This document shows positions 1 to 9,408 of a DNA stretch of 64,000 nucleotides, one piece after another. Each line of letters begins with the position of its first letter. The first letter of the stretch is position 1. The DNA comes from Lachnospiraceae bacterium G11 (lineage in GTDB: Bacteria > Bacillota > Clostridia > Lachnospirales > Lachnospiraceae): positions 62,001-126,000 of the forward strand of contig FMWZ01000011.1 in the NCBI GenBank assembly GCA_900103495.1. Reading direction: 5' to 3'. The translations under genes were made by a program, and so were the position numbers. The notes beneath the pieces are model-generated. The model was given only the letters and a program-made list of their open reading frames with translations. It did no database searches and was not told the DNA's origin.

Positions 1-27
1 AAACACCCGCGGTTCTTTAATTCCGGA

Positions 28-1185
28 TTAGTAATCTGCAGGGAAAATCTCGATGGAATCAAGTCTTTCTCCGCCAAGATCCCATTCGACGTCTACCTCC
101 AGATTTCCGTAGTCAAATACGAATCTCAATTGTCTTATGTCGTCCTTGCCGCCGTAATCATCCGCTACTTCCACTGTTTCGGAATCGGGTTTGGCAGGCA
201 ATCCGTACATATCCTTAAGGACTTTGTAAATTTTTGCCCTATCCTTTTCACCCTTATCCAGAGCTTCTGTATCTGTGTAACTCTTAAGTGTAGCCCAATG
301 CTCTCTTCCGCGAATTGCCACAGCCTCAAAATGCAAATCATACATTCCCAGGCAAACCACATAGTCGGTGCTGTTTGGAGTAGCGCCACCTTCCTCCCAG
401 TAAATGGTATACATGTCGTGGTCCTTGTATTCGGGATTGCCATTTGAGGGTTTAAAGGCTTCAACGCGGGGTATCCATTCGCTGCCAAGTTCCCATCCCA
501 GGAATTTGGTGAGGTGAGGAGTTGCGACTTTGATGATATCCTCCTCAGTTGCGCTGTCTACATCAACGTAAGGACTGGGCACATCTTCATATTCTTCATC
601 GGACCATTCATCCTCGGAATCCTCTGCCTGGATCTCATCTGCATTGTTTTCAATCAGGTAGTCCTTCTTGGCATTGTAATCGATAAACTGAAGCATCTGT
701 TCCTCAGTCATTTCGGTTTCGGGAAGGTGAAGAAGATGATCTTCTTCGATGTAGCAAAGGCTTTTGCCGTCCCAATCGCTTAATTTTTCAAGCCTTTGAA
801 CCTCCCCTTCCGGGAAAAGTGCCGAATTATAGTACTTCTTCTCGAGGTCGGAGATTTTGATAATCTCAACGTTTGTAAGCTTTCTGCTCCAAGCCTCATC
901 TATAGTAACTCCCTCATCATTTTTAATCTCTTCAAAGAGCTCCGTCTTCTCAGTTTCGGGCATTGACTCCACACGCTTAACCCAGTTATCATAGCCTGCC
1001 TTAACGCCAAAGCCCGTAAGCCCAACGGCGGCCATAACTATAAGGGCCGTTAAAGGTCCCGCATAGCGGAAGCGGAGATCCGCTGCTCTTTTACCACGTT
1101 TACAATCCTTGTATAATTCTCTCTTTATGTAATTGGGGATCTCAATATTATCAAAGAGATCCTTATCGATGTCATATCTGCTCAC
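28..1185 (-). CDS. putative anti-sigma factor, single-pass membrane protein
   Basis: Predicted membrane partner of the ECF sigma factor just upstream. I see a cytoplasmic N-terminal region of about 40 residues, one hydrophobic segment (LTALIVMAAVGLTGFGV), then a long acidic extracytoplasmic part with an Asp/Glu-rich stretch and a C-terminal region that I do not recognise. An upstream ATG at 1263 gives a longer frame, but AAGGAGG (about 1194-1200) lies 8 nt before the GTG at 1185, so I choose the GTG (385 residues). The start overlaps the end of the sigma gene by 14 bp, which suggests translational coupling. No zinc-finger (HxxxCxxC) anti-sigma motif is visible. The anti-sigma role is inferred from position and topology; membrane sensor with unknown ligand is the alternative. 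Confidence 0.6.
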   Translation of the reverse strand: MSRYDIDKDLFDNIEIPNYIKRELYKDCKRGKRAADLRFRYAGPLTALIVMAAVGLTGFGVKAGYDNWVKRVESMPETEKTELFEEIKNDEGVTIDEAWSRKLTNVEIIKISDLEKKYYNSALFPEGEVQRLEKLSDWDGKSLCYIEEDHLLHLPETEMTEEQMLQFIDYNAKKDYLIENNADEIQAEDSEDEWSDEEYEDVPSPYVDVDSATEEDIIKVATPHLTKFLGWELGSEWIPRVEAFKPSNGNPEYKDHDMYTIYWEEGGATPNSTDYVVCLGMYDLHFEAVAIRGREHWATLKSYTDTEALDKGEKDRAKIYKVLKDMYGLPAKPDSETVEVADDYGGKDDIRQLRFVFDYGNLEVDVEWDLGGERLDSIEIFPADY

Positions 1186-1690
1186 AGATGATACCTCCTT
1201 CATATGCTCTGCCAAGCTTTGCAAGTGTTTCTCTTGCTCTTTGCAGACGCTTTTTGACGGCAACCTCTGATATGTGAAGGATTTGGGCAGTCTCTTTGAC
1301 TGAATAACCTTCTACATAATATAAGATCACCACACTTTTAAGTTTGTAATTCAGGTTCCATATCAGTCTGAGCTTATCTTTGTCTTCTACACTCATTCCT
1401 CTGGTGATTTCAAGGCTTTCTTCCACCTCTTCAAGAGGGATTCCGGCATGCTTCTTATGAAATCTGAGGAATTCCTTACATTTATTCTGTGATACTTTTA
1501 TAAGCCAAGCTTTCTTGTGCTCTTCGGAAGCAAAATCAGGCTTCTTGGTCATGTAAGTAATGAATGTCTCCTGTAAAACATCCTTGGTATCCTGCTCGTT
1601 TTTCAGGATAACGAAGCATATTTTGTAGAGAATGTTGCTGTATTTTTCAATGACCAGTTCCAGATCTGCGTTCCTATCTGCTCGATTCAT
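1172..1690 (-). CDS. ECF-family RNA polymerase sigma factor
   Basis: 172-residue sigma-70 family protein of the extracytoplasmic-function type. Region 2 is visible near the N terminus (YKICFVILKNEQDTKDVLQE, with the DVLQETF core) and region 4 near the C terminus (VKETAQILHISEVAVKKRLQ, a helix-turn-helix). No region 3, as usual for ECF factors. The ATG at 1690 is preceded by GGGAGGA at a good distance; the frame extends upstream, but without a better start. It should direct RNA polymerase to envelope-stress-type promoters and be held by the downstream membrane protein. It is transcribed divergently from a second ECF module starting at 1891. Confidence 0.9.
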   Translation of the reverse strand: MNRADRNADLELVIEKYSNILYKICFVILKNEQDTKDVLQETFITYMTKKPDFASEEHKKAWLIKVSQNKCKEFLRFHKKHAGIPLEEVEESLEITRGMSVEDKDKLRLIWNLNYKLKSVVILYYVEGYSVKETAQILHISEVAVKKRLQRARETLAKLGRAYEGGIICEQI

Positions 1691-1746
1691 TTTATGTCCT
1701 CCCGGATTATTGAATACGATAGGTCTTCGCGAATACCTTTCCACTC

Positions 1747-1777
1747 TATAAATGTTTGATAAAAGCAAAAGGTGACA
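1747..1777 (-). promoter_or_regulatory. possible ECF-type promoter for the minus-strand sigma operon
   Basis: On the minus strand TGTCAC (1772-1777) is followed after 17 nt by CATTTATA (1747-1754), about 60 nt before the sigma start. TGTCAC resembles the AAC-type -35 of ECF promoters, but the -10 part is not a textbook CGTC. Weak candidate. Confidence 0.25.
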
Positions 1778-1826
1778 TCCTGAAAAGTATATCATATAAT
1801 TTTTTTAAAAAAATTTATAAAAAGTT

Positions 1827-1855
1827 TGTAACGAATTTCGGATTGCTCCGTCTAA
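1827..1855 (+). promoter_or_regulatory. ECF-type promoter, probable autoregulation
   Basis: TGTAAC (1827-1832), 16 nt, then CGTCTAA (1849-1855), ending 35 nt before the ATG of the plus-strand sigma gene. The AAC motif at -35 and CGTC at -10 at this spacing are the hallmark of ECF-sigma promoters in Firmicutes, so the gene probably transcribes its own operon. No housekeeping -10 is apparent here. Confidence 0.6.
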
Positions 1856-1890
1856 CCAATGAGATCAAAAAAAGGAAAGCTCGAAAAGAC

Positions 1891-2379
1891 ATGGACAATA
1901 CCACAGCAGAAAAACTTTATGAAGCGTTCTATATGAAACTGTTTTCATATGTTATGACGCTAACGGACAATCAAAACGACGCCATGGAAATAGCCCAGGA
2001 AACATTTTTCAGGGCCATATCCACCAAGCAGACCTTCAGAGGTGAAAGCGAAAGCTTCACATGGCTGTGCGCCATAGCCAAGAACCTTTTCATCGATGAA
2101 AAAAGAAGGCATGCAAGGTTTGAGGACGTTCCTCTTGAAACTCAGCCCGACACCGGAAAGAGCATCGAGAAGAAGCTTATGGACGCCGACACTTCCATAC
2201 AGATTCATCGAATCCTGCATGCCATGGAGGAACCCTACAAGGAAGTCTTCCAGCTTCGGGTCTTCGGCGAACTGTCATTTAAGGAAATTGGTTCGGTCTT
2301 TGGCAAAACGGAAACCTGGGCCCGGGTTACCTACCATCGAGCAAGAATTTTGATTAAAGAAAGGATGGAGAAATCATGA
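1891..2379 (+). CDS. ECF-family RNA polymerase sigma factor
   Basis: 162-residue sigma factor. Region 2: MTLTDNQNDAMEIAQETFFR followed by TWLCAIAKNLFIDEKRR; region 4: FGELSFKEIGSVFGKTETWA and VTYHRAR. The open frame extends upstream of the chosen ATG, but AGGAAAG at about 1873-1880 and the domain boundary support 1891. Stop and next start overlap as ATGA, so it is coupled to a zinc-binding anti-sigma gene. The third gene of the unit is a DUF4097-type lipoprotein, an arrangement common in Firmicutes envelope-stress modules. Confidence 0.9.
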   Translation: MDNTTAEKLYEAFYMKLFSYVMTLTDNQNDAMEIAQETFFRAISTKQTFRGESESFTWLCAIAKNLFIDEKRRHARFEDVPLETQPDTGKSIEKKLMDADTSIQIHRILHAMEEPYKEVFQLRVFGELSFKEIGSVFGKTETWARVTYHRARILIKERMEKS

Positions 2380-3338
2380 AATACGAATGTGATATGATAG
2401 AAGACCTTCTGCCTTTATATAAGGACGGTGCCTGCAGTGAGGCAAGCAAAAAGGCAGTTGAAGAGCATCTTAAAGAATGCCCAAAGTGTCAAAAGATGCT
2501 TGAAGAGTTAAGCGACACGGCAATCGATGAATTGATCGTCAAGGAAAAGGACAGCGTCATCGATTCCCAGTCAAGATTTTTCAAAAGAAAAAGTGCTACG
2601 GTGGGTGGCGTTTTTGCGGCAATTTTCGCCATTCCAATTCTGGTATGCCTCATTGTAAACCTTGCAACCGGCCACGCCCTTACCTGGTTCTTTATCGTAC
2701 TTGCAGCAATGCTCATTCCCACATCATTAATTGTTGTACCTTTAATGGTCAGGGAAAACCGGATGTTCTACACCATGACATCCTTCACCGCCAGCCTCCT
2801 TTTACTTCTTGGTGTCATAAGCATATACACCAAAGCAAGCTGGTTCGCTATTGCGGCCTCTGCAGTATTGTTTGGCCTCACCTTATGCTTTGGCCCCTTC
2901 ATTGCCTGCAGAAAGCCTGTGAATGCTCTTCTTAAGAACAGCAAAGGCCTTGCAGTTATGGCTGCCTGCACAGTTACATTTTTCCTCATGATCATGTGCA
3001 TTGGTTTTACGGTAAAAACAGCAAGCTTCTTCCCTATTGCGCTTTGCATTTCAATTCCTCTTGTTATGCTTGCATGGGCAATCTTTGTTGTAATCAGATA
3101 CATCGGTTCAAATAATCTTGTAAAAATCGGTGTCTGCACAGCATTAATCAGCGCATTTTCATATTGGGGTGTTGAACTTATCATGGGATTGCTTATAAGA
3201 GTAGCAAATGCAGCCCCCGCCATGTATTCCATGTGGACAATGGGCTATGCCATTGTGGGAGTTGTAATCGGCGCAGCACTTGCCATTATCGGATTGATTG
3301 CAGGAAGTAAAGGAGATAAGAACAATGAAAATAATTAA
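2376..3338 (+). CDS. zinc-finger anti-sigma factor with multi-pass membrane domain
   Basis: 320 residues. The N terminus has the ZAS signature: Cys5 in MKYECDMIEDLLPLYKDG and then H-x3-C-x2-C in EHLKECPKC, which in this family coordinates zinc and binds the cognate sigma factor. The rest carries about seven hydrophobic segments (for example GGVFAAIFAIPILVCLIVNL and LGVISIYTKASWFAIAASA). It overlaps the sigma gene by 4 bp and the following lipoprotein gene by 14 bp, so the three are one operon. It is expected to sequester the sigma factor at the membrane. The ligand or stress sensed is unknown. Confidence 0.85.
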   Translation: MKYECDMIEDLLPLYKDGACSEASKKAVEEHLKECPKCQKMLEELSDTAIDELIVKEKDSVIDSQSRFFKRKSATVGGVFAAIFAIPILVCLIVNLATGHALTWFFIVLAAMLIPTSLIVVPLMVRENRMFYTMTSFTASLLLLLGVISIYTKASWFAIAASAVLFGLTLCFGPFIACRKPVNALLKNSKGLAVMAACTVTFFLMIMCIGFTVKTASFFPIALCISIPLVMLAWAIFVVIRYIGSNNLVKIGVCTALISAFSYWGVELIMGLLIRVANAAPAMYSMWTMGYAIVGVVIGAALAIIGLIAGSKGDKNNENN

Positions 3339-4260
3339 AGGATTAGTTTTGGCAGGAGCTGTTGCGGCAGCCATGCTCCTTACAGGATGCTCATTTGGAT
3401 ATACAACATTCGTTCACTATTTAAATGCCGACAAATATGTTGCCGGAAATCAGGAAATAACTGAAAAGATTGACACAATTGATATCGATTACATTTCCGG
3501 AGATATTACGTTTTTGGCAGAAGATACAGACACAGTAACCATCGAGGAAACGGCCCGAATCGATCTTGATGAGGACAGACAGGTGCACACCTGGGTTGAG
3601 GGCTCAACCCTTCACGTAAGGTATTGCGCATCAGACAAGAGACTTGACCTCAATAATCTGGATAAGAGACTGGAAATAACAATTCCTGAAGATGTAACAT
3701 ACTCCGAGGTAAACATTAATCTCACATCCGGAGATTTAACTGCAGGAAGCATTAAGGCAGATAAGTTTGACCTTGATTCAACCTCAGGAAACCATACCAT
3801 AGGCTGCGAAGCCGACAGAATTACAATTAACTCCACCTCCGGAGATATTGACCTTACCCAGTTTGGTAAAAGCGAAGGAATCTCCATTGATGCCACCTCC
3901 GGGAGCTATGATCTGAAGCTTGAGGAAGTGAAGAGTCTGATTCTGCACACAACATCGGGAAATGTAAATGTTGAGGCAGAGTCGGTTGAATATTTTGACG
4001 CCGATTCATCAAGCGGCAGCAAAACCTTGGCTTTTGAAAAGGTTCCGGGTTCACTCGTAATCAATGCAACTTCAGGAGATGTTGATCTCTATCTTCCCGA
4101 AGATGCTGATGTTACCGCAAGCATTACAACTACAAGCGGTGATGTCAGAAGTAATATTTCATGCACCACAAGCGGTGATGTCTATACTTTGGGCAATGGC
4201 ACCAACACCATGGACATCGATACCACCTCAGGAAATGTTACAATCAATGCCTTGGATTAA
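3325..4260 (+). CDS. DUF4097-type lipoprotein with repeated TSGDV motifs
   Basis: 311 residues. The start at 3325 follows AGGAG (3311) and gives a signal peptide with lipobox LLTGC, so a membrane-anchored lipoprotein is expected. The mature part carries a recurring TSG(D/N)-type motif (SGDITFL, TSGDLTAG, TSGNHTIG, TSGDIDL, TSGNVNV, TSGDVDL, TSGDVRS, TSGDVYT, TSGNVTI), the pattern of DUF4097-type beta-solenoid proteins. The final coils pair closely with a third gene of ECF / anti-sigma operons, where such proteins are thought to act in envelope stress response. Biochemical function unknown. Confidence 0.8.
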   Translation: MKIIKGLVLAGAVAAAMLLTGCSFGYTTFVHYLNADKYVAGNQEITEKIDTIDIDYISGDITFLAEDTDTVTIEETARIDLDEDRQVHTWVEGSTLHVRYCASDKRLDLNNLDKRLEITIPEDVTYSEVNINLTSGDLTAGSIKADKFDLDSTSGNHTIGCEADRITINSTSGDIDLTQFGKSEGISIDATSGSYDLKLEEVKSLILHTTSGNVNVEAESVEYFDADSSSGSKTLAFEKVPGSLVINATSGDVDLYLPEDADVTASITTTSGDVRSNISCTTSGDVYTLGNGTNTMDIDTTSGNVTINALD

Positions 4261-4265
4261 GAACT

Positions 4266-4278
4266 AGAACAAAAGTTC
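4266..4278. promoter_or_regulatory. possible SOS (LexA-like) operator, GAAC-N4-GTTC
   Basis: GAAC, aaaa, GTTC occurs about 11 nt upstream of the predicted uvrB -35. The Gram-positive LexA/DinR box is CGAACRNRYGTTYC; here the half-sites GAAC and GTTC have the correct 4-nt gap and a trailing G-A rather than the full consensus. Given that the next genes are uvrB-uvrA, SOS control is plausible, but the flanking bases are imperfect. Confidence 0.4.
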
Positions 4279-4288
4279 GAAAAAACTA

Positions 4289-4317
4289 TATACATTCCGC
4301 AAATAATCTGCTATACT
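4289..4317 (+). promoter_or_regulatory. candidate housekeeping promoter upstream of uvrB
   Basis: TATACA (4289-4294), 17 nt, TATACT (4312-4317), 52 nt before the uvrB ATG. The -10 is good and the -35 matches TTGACA at 4 of 6 positions. No clear LexA box (GAACN4GTTC form) overlaps it; GAAC-aaaa-GTTC occurs just upstream (about 4267-4278) and could be tested as one. Confidence 0.45.
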
Positions 4318-4369
4318 TTTTAGAGTATGGCAGATTTTTTGGTGGCACATACCCATAGGAAGATGGAAA

Positions 4370-6358
4370 ATGGAATTCAGATTACACTCGGAATATAAGC
4401 CCACAGGTGACCAGCCTCAAGCCATTGAGGAACTGGTGAAGGGCTTCAAGGAAGGAAACCAATTTCAAACACTTTTAGGCGTTACCGGATCCGGTAAGAC
4501 CTTTACCATGGCCAACGTTATAGCTGCGCTCAACAAGCCAACCCTTATCATCAGCCATAACAAGACTCTGGCCGGACAGCTATACGGGGAGATGAAGGAG
4601 TTTTTCCCTGAGAACGCTGTAGAGTATTTTGTTTCCTACTATGATTACTACCAGCCTGAGGCCTACGTTCCTCAGACTGATACATATATTGCCAAGGACT
4701 CTTCCATCAACGAGGAGATTGATAAGCTGAGGCTCTCGGCCACCGCATCTCTGACAGAGAGAAGAGATGTTATTGTTGTGGCCTCAGTATCCTGTATCTA
4801 TGGCCTAGGAAGCCCGGAGGATTATGAGGAATTAATCATTTCTTTAAGACCCGGAATGATGAAGGACAGAGATGATGTCATCCGAGAGTTGATTGCAATT
4901 CAGTACACCAGGAATGATAATGATGTAGCCAGAAGTACCTTCAGAGTAAGGGGAGACGTTCTTGAAATTTATCCTGCCATTGGCGGAGACTACGCTATCA
5001 GAGTGGAATTCTTCGGAGATGAAATAGACAGAATCACAGAGGTGGACCCTCTTACGGGACAGGTTCACGCAGAACTTTCCCACGTGGCAATTTTCCCTGC
5101 CAGCCACTATGTTGTGGCAGCAGACAAGATGAATAAAGCCTGCGAAGCCATCGAAGAGGAACTTAAGGACAGGGTAAGATTCTTTAAGGGCGAGGACAAG
5201 CTCCTTGAGGCCCAGAGAATATCAGAGCGTACCAACTTTGACATAGAGATGCTTAGAGAAACCGGCTTCTGCTCCGGTATTGAGAACTATTCCAGACACC
5301 TGGTAGGTTCAGCCCCCGGTGCTCCGCCACATACTCTTATGGACTACTTTAAGGATGATTACCTTATTATCGTTGATGAGTCCCATATCACCATTCCCCA
5401 GATAGGCGGAATGTTTGCGGGAGACAGATCAAGAAAGAACACCCTGGTGGACTATGGCTTCAGACTGCCTTCAGCCCTTGATAACAGACCTTTAAGCTTT
5501 GAAGAGTTTGAGTCAAGGATTGACCAGATGTTATTTGTTTCAGCCACTCCCAACACCTACGAGGAGCAGCATGAGCTTCTTAGGACCGAGCAGATTATAA
5601 GACCTACGGGTCTTCTTGATCCCGAGATTGATGTTCGTCCCATTGAAGGTCAGATTGATGACCTTATCGGTGAGATCAGAAAGACCACCAAGGCCGGCAA
5701 TAAGGTTCTTATTACAACCTTAACCAAGCACATGGCCGAGGACTTAACGGATTACCTTCATGAGGTTGGTATCAGGGTTAAGTATCTCCACTCCGATATT
5801 GACACCTTAGAGCGTGCTCAGATAATCAGAGACATGCGTCTGGATGTCTTTGATGTACTTGTGGGAATCAACCTCTTAAGAGAGGGACTTGATATACCTG
5901 AAATTGCTCTTGTGGCAATACTTGATGCCGATAAGGAGGGCTTCCTTCGTTCGGCAACTTCATTGATTCAGACCATAGGACGTGCGGCCAGAAACAGTGA
6001 AGGTCACGTTGTAATGTATGCGGACAACATGACAGATTCCATGAAGATAGCCATCGACGAGACCAACAGGCGTCGTGAGATTCAGATGAAATACAATGAG
6101 GAGAACGGCATAACTCCAACCACCATCAAGAAGGCGGTCAGAGACCTCATAAGTATTTCCAAGGAGATTGCCAAGGAGGAGGTGCGCTTCGAGAAGGATC
6201 CCGAATCCATGTCGGAGGCGCAGCTTAAGAAGCTTGTTGATGAGGTTGAGAAGAAGATGAAGAGAGCGGCGGCAGACCTTAACTTTGAGGCTGCGGCAGA
6301 ACTTCGTGACAAGATGATGGAACTCAAGAAGATACAGCTTGACAGAAATTACAAATAG
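4370..6358 (+). CDS. uvrB: excinuclease ABC subunit B (UvrB)
   Basis: 662 residues, normal length for UvrB. Walker [15 protein letters not shown] lies near residue 38-50; the beta-hairpin region [18 protein letters not shown] follows; DESH is present ([15 protein letters not shown]), as are helicase motifs V and VI ([23 protein letters not shown]). The C-terminal UVR motif ([19 protein letters not shown]) binds UvrC. It loads damage onto the UvrABC complex after UvrA recognition. ATG at 4370 has AGGAAG 7 nt upstream. It is followed 13 nt later by uvrA, the standard pairing. Confidence 0.98.
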   Translation: MEFRLHSEYKPTGDQPQAIEELVKGFKEGNQFQTLLGVTGSGKTFTMANVIAALNKPTLIISHNKTLAGQLYGEMKEFFPENAVEYFVSYYDYYQPEAYVPQTDTYIAKDSSINEEIDKLRLSATASLTERRDVIVVASVSCIYGLGSPEDYEELIISLRPGMMKDRDDVIRELIAIQYTRNDNDVARSTFRVRGDVLEIYPAIGGDYAIRVEFFGDEIDRITEVDPLTGQVHAELSHVAIFPASHYVVAADKMNKACEAIEEELKDRVRFFKGEDKLLEAQRISERTNFDIEMLRETGFCSGIENYSRHLVGSAPGAPPHTLMDYFKDDYLIIVDESHITIPQIGGMFAGDRSRKNTLVDYGFRLPSALDNRPLSFEEFESRIDQMLFVSATPNTYEEQHELLRTEQIIRPTGLLDPEIDVRPIEGQIDDLIGEIRKTTKAGNKVLITTLTKHMAEDLTDYLHEVGIRVKYLHSDIDTLERAQIIRDMRLDVFDVLVGINLLREGLDIPEIALVAILDADKEGFLRSATSLIQTIGRAARNSEGHVVMYADNMTDSMKIAIDETNRRREIQMKYNEENGITPTTIKKAVRDLISISKEIAKEEVRFEKDPESMSEAQLKKLVDEVEKKMKRAAADLNFEAAAELRDKMMELKKIQLDRNYK

Positions 6359-6371
6359 AAAGTGCAGAATA

Positions 6372-9215
6372 ATGGAACAGCCTATTAAGATGCAGCCCCG
6401 CCGGAATATCATTTCCATAACCGGCGCTGCAGAACACAATTTAAAGAATATTAACCTGGAAATTCCAAGAGATGAGCTGGTGGTTTTTACCGGATTATCA
6501 GGTTCCGGTAAGAGCTCCCTAGCCTTCGACACAATCTATGCGGAGGGCCAGAGACGTTACATGGAGTCGCTCTCATCCTACGCAAGACAGTTCCTGGGAC
6601 AGATGGAGAAGCCTGATGTTGAGAGAATCGAGGGACTTTCTCCCGCCATCTCCATAGACCAGAAATCCACCAACAAGAACCCCAGATCCACTGTGGGAAC
6701 CGTAACGGAGATTTATGACTACTTCCGACTTCTCTACGCCAGAATCGGTATTCCTCACTGCCCCAACTGCGGCAAGGAGATTAAGAGACAGACCGTTGAC
6801 CAGATGGTTGACCAGATTATGACTCTTCCCGAGGGCAGCAAGATTCAGCTTCTTGCTCCCGTAGTACAGGGCAAGAAGGGTGAGCATGCCAAGGTTTTCG
6901 AGAGAGCCTCCAAGGCCGGATACGTAAGAGTAATCGTAGACGGAAACATGTATGAACTTTCCGAAGAGATCAAGTTAGATAAGAACATTAAGCACACCAT
7001 TTCCATAATCGTCGACAGACTGGTGGTTAAGCCCGGCATTGAGAAGAGAATGACGGATTCCATAGAGACAATCCTTTCCATAGCGGAAGGACTTCTTGAC
7101 GTGGAAGTAATAGGCGGCGAGACTTTGAGGTTCTCCGAGAACTTCGCCTGCCCCGACTGCGGAATAAGCATCAGCGAAATCGAGCCCAGAAGTTTCTCCT
7201 TCAACAATCCCTTCGGAGCCTGCCCTGTCTGCGCAGGTCTGGGATACAAGATGGAGTTTGACCCTGAGCTTATGATTCCCGATGAGAGCCTTTCCATAAA
7301 TGAAGGCGCTATTCAGGTAATGGGCTGGCAGTCATCCAAGCAGAAGGGAAGCTTTACCAATGCCCTTCTTGTAGCTTTGGCAAAAGAATGGGGGTTCTCC
7401 CTTGACGCCCCCTACAAGGATTTGCCCCAGAAGGTTAAGGATATAATCGTCTACGGTACCCATAAGGAAGTTGACGTTTACTATGAAGGTCAGAGGGGAA
7501 AGGGTGTATACCCCATTGCCTTTGAGGGCCTTATTAAGAATACGGAGAGACGATACAGAGAGACTGCCTCCGACACGATGAAGGCAGAGTACGAGGAATT
7601 CATGCAGATTACTCCCTGTACCGAATGTAAGGGCATGAGACTTAAGAAAGAGTCTCTTGCTGTTACCGTATGCAAGAAGAACATATACGAAATCACATCC
7701 CTTTCAATAGAGGCACTTTCCGAGTTCTTAAACAACATGAAACTCACAAAGACCCAGGAGGCCATCGGACACCTTCTTCTCAAGGAGATTAAGGCGAGAG
7801 TTGGATTCCTTATAAATGTGGGTCTTGATTATCTGACTCTGTCAAGAGCAACCGCATCTTTGTCAGGCGGCGAGGCTCAGAGAATCAGACTTGCCACCCA
7901 GATTGGTTCAGGTCTTGTGGGGGTTTGCTATATTCTGGATGAGCCCAGTATCGGACTTCACCAGAGAGATAACGGAAAACTTCTCCAGGCCCTTAAGAGA
8001 CTGAGAGACCTGGGCAACACGCTTATTGTGGTTGAGCATGATGAGGAAACCATGCGTGAAGCGGACTGCATTGTGGATATCGGTCCCGGAGCGGGAAGTG
8101 AAGGTGGAGAAGTTGTTGCCATCGGAACTGTGGATGATATCATTAACACTCCCGAATCCATAACCGGTCAGTATCTGTCAGGCAAGCTTTCAATACCTGT
8201 TCCGAAGATCAGAAGAAAGCCTACGGGAAAGATAACAATCAAAGGTGCCGAACAGAATAACCTTAAGAATATAAACGTGGATATTCCCCTTGGAGTATTT
8301 ACCTGCGTTACCGGAGTTTCAGGTTCAGGAAAGAGTTCTCTCATTAACGAGATTCTTCAGAAGAGCCTGTCAAAGACTTTAAACAGAGCAAGGACCATAC
8401 CCGGTAAACATAAAGAAATCACCGGTGTGGATCAGCTTGATAAGATAATCAACATCGACCAGTCTCCCATCGGACGTACGCCCCGTTCCAACCCTGCCAC
8501 CTACACAGGTGTCTTTGATATGATAAGAGACCTGTTTGCATCCACTACCGATGCCAAGGCCAAGGGTTACAGCAAGGGAAGATTCAGTTTTAATGTTAAG
8601 GGCGGACGATGTGAAGCCTGCTCAGGTGACGGTATCATAAAGATCGAGATGCACTTCCTTCCTGATGTGTACGTTCCCTGTGAAGTCTGTGACGGAAAGA
8701 GGTACAACAGAGAAACTCTGGAAGTGAAGTACAAGGGAAAGAGCATCTTTGATGTCCTTGATATGACAGTGGAAGAGGCTTTGCCCTTCTTTGAGAATGT
8801 GCCCACCATAAAGAGAAAGATACAGACCCTTTACGATGTGGGACTTTGCTATATCAAGCTTGGTCAGCCCTCCACCACTCTTTCGGGAGGTGAGGCTCAG
8901 AGGATCAAGCTTGCAACGGAACTCAGCAAGAAGAGTACAGGCAAGACCATATATGTCCTGGATGAGCCCACAACCGGACTTCACTTTGCGGATGTTCACA
9001 AGCTGGTGGACATTCTTCAGAGACTTACCGATGCAGGCAACACGGTTGTTGTCATCGAACATAACCTTGATGTAATTAAGACTGCAGATTACATCATAGA
9101 TATGGGACCCGAGGGCGGCGACAAGGGTGGAACCGTTATTGCCAAGGGTACCCCTGAGGCAGTTGCCAAGGTGAAGAATTCTTATACAGGACAGTTCCTG
9201 GCAAAGATGTTATAG
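6372..9215 (+). CDS. uvrA: excinuclease ABC subunit A (UvrA)
   Basis: 947 residues. Damage-sensing ABC ATPase of nucleotide excision repair. Two ABC modules are visible: Walker [15 protein letters not shown] and [14 protein letters not shown]; signatures [15 protein letters not shown] and [16 protein letters not shown]; Walker [14 protein letters not shown] and [14 protein letters not shown]. Zinc-binding pairs occur at [17 protein letters not shown] and [16 protein letters not shown] at 6339 inside uvrB opens the frame, but no ribosome binding site supports it, so I take ATG 6372; 6390 is an alternative. Cotranscribed with uvrB. Confidence 0.97.
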   Translation: MEQPIKMQPRRNIISITGAAEHNLKNINLEIPRDELVVFTGLSGSGKSSLAFDTIYAEGQRRYMESLSSYARQFLGQMEKPDVERIEGLSPAISIDQKSTNKNPRSTVGTVTEIYDYFRLLYARIGIPHCPNCGKEIKRQTVDQMVDQIMTLPEGSKIQLLAPVVQGKKGEHAKVFERASKAGYVRVIVDGNMYELSEEIKLDKNIKHTISIIVDRLVVKPGIEKRMTDSIETILSIAEGLLDVEVIGGETLRFSENFACPDCGISISEIEPRSFSFNNPFGACPVCAGLGYKMEFDPELMIPDESLSINEGAIQVMGWQSSKQKGSFTNALLVALAKEWGFSLDAPYKDLPQKVKDIIVYGTHKEVDVYYEGQRGKGVYPIAFEGLIKNTERRYRETASDTMKAEYEEFMQITPCTECKGMRLKKESLAVTVCKKNIYEITSLSIEALSEFLNNMKLTKTQEAIGHLLLKEIKARVGFLINVGLDYLTLSRATASLSGGEAQRIRLATQIGSGLVGVCYILDEPSIGLHQRDNGKLLQALKRLRDLGNTLIVVEHDEETMREADCIVDIGPGAGSEGGEVVAIGTVDDIINTPESITGQYLSGKLSIPVPKIRRKPTGKITIKGAEQNNLKNINVDIPLGVFTCVTGVSGSGKSSLINEILQKSLSKTLNRARTIPGKHKEITGVDQLDKIINIDQSPIGRTPRSNPATYTGVFDMIRDLFASTTDAKAKGYSKGRFSFNVKGGRCEACSGDGIIKIEMHFLPDVYVPCEVCDGKRYNRETLEVKYKGKSIFDVLDMTVEEALPFFENVPTIKRKIQTLYDVGLCYIKLGQPSTTLSGGEAQRIKLATELSKKSTGKTIYVLDEPTTGLHFADVHKLVDILQRLTDAGNTVVVIEHNLDVIKTADYIIDMGPEGGDKGGTVIAKGTPEAVAKVKNSYTGQFLAKML

Positions 9216-9227
9216 AGGAAATTTTAG

Positions 9228-9276
9228 TCGGCAGAACCCTTAAGTTTATTGAGGGTTCTGCCGATATAGTTTTATA
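9228..9276 (+). terminator. intrinsic terminator after uvrA
   Basis: TCGGCAGAACCCT (9228-9240) pairs perfectly with AGGGTTCTGCCGA (9252-9264), extendable into the loop, followed by a short T-rich tail (AGTTTTAT). It closes the uvrBA operon. Confidence 0.8.
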
Positions 9277-9408
9277 GAAAATTAATATCTTGCCCCTATG
9301 AAAATGGCAAAAGATGCGATATAATTACTGTGTGTGTTTACGCACGTTTAGTTTTTTATGGAGTTTTTTCCAAACGAATCTTTTACCACAGAAAGGGGTA
9401 TTGATCAT

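Noticed and set aside
130-447. ORF on the opposite strand of the anti-sigma gene
   Set aside because: Fully inside a coding gene; no ribosome binding site and no recognisable domain.
6339-6372. Upstream TTG start for uvrA
   Set aside because: It lies inside uvrB without a ribosome binding site; the ATG at 6372 is as good and avoids the overlap.
9290-9325. Housekeeping promoter TTGCCC...TATAAT before mreB
   Set aside because: The two hexamers are 24 nt apart, too long for a sigma-A promoter; only the -10 is mentioned in the gene entry.
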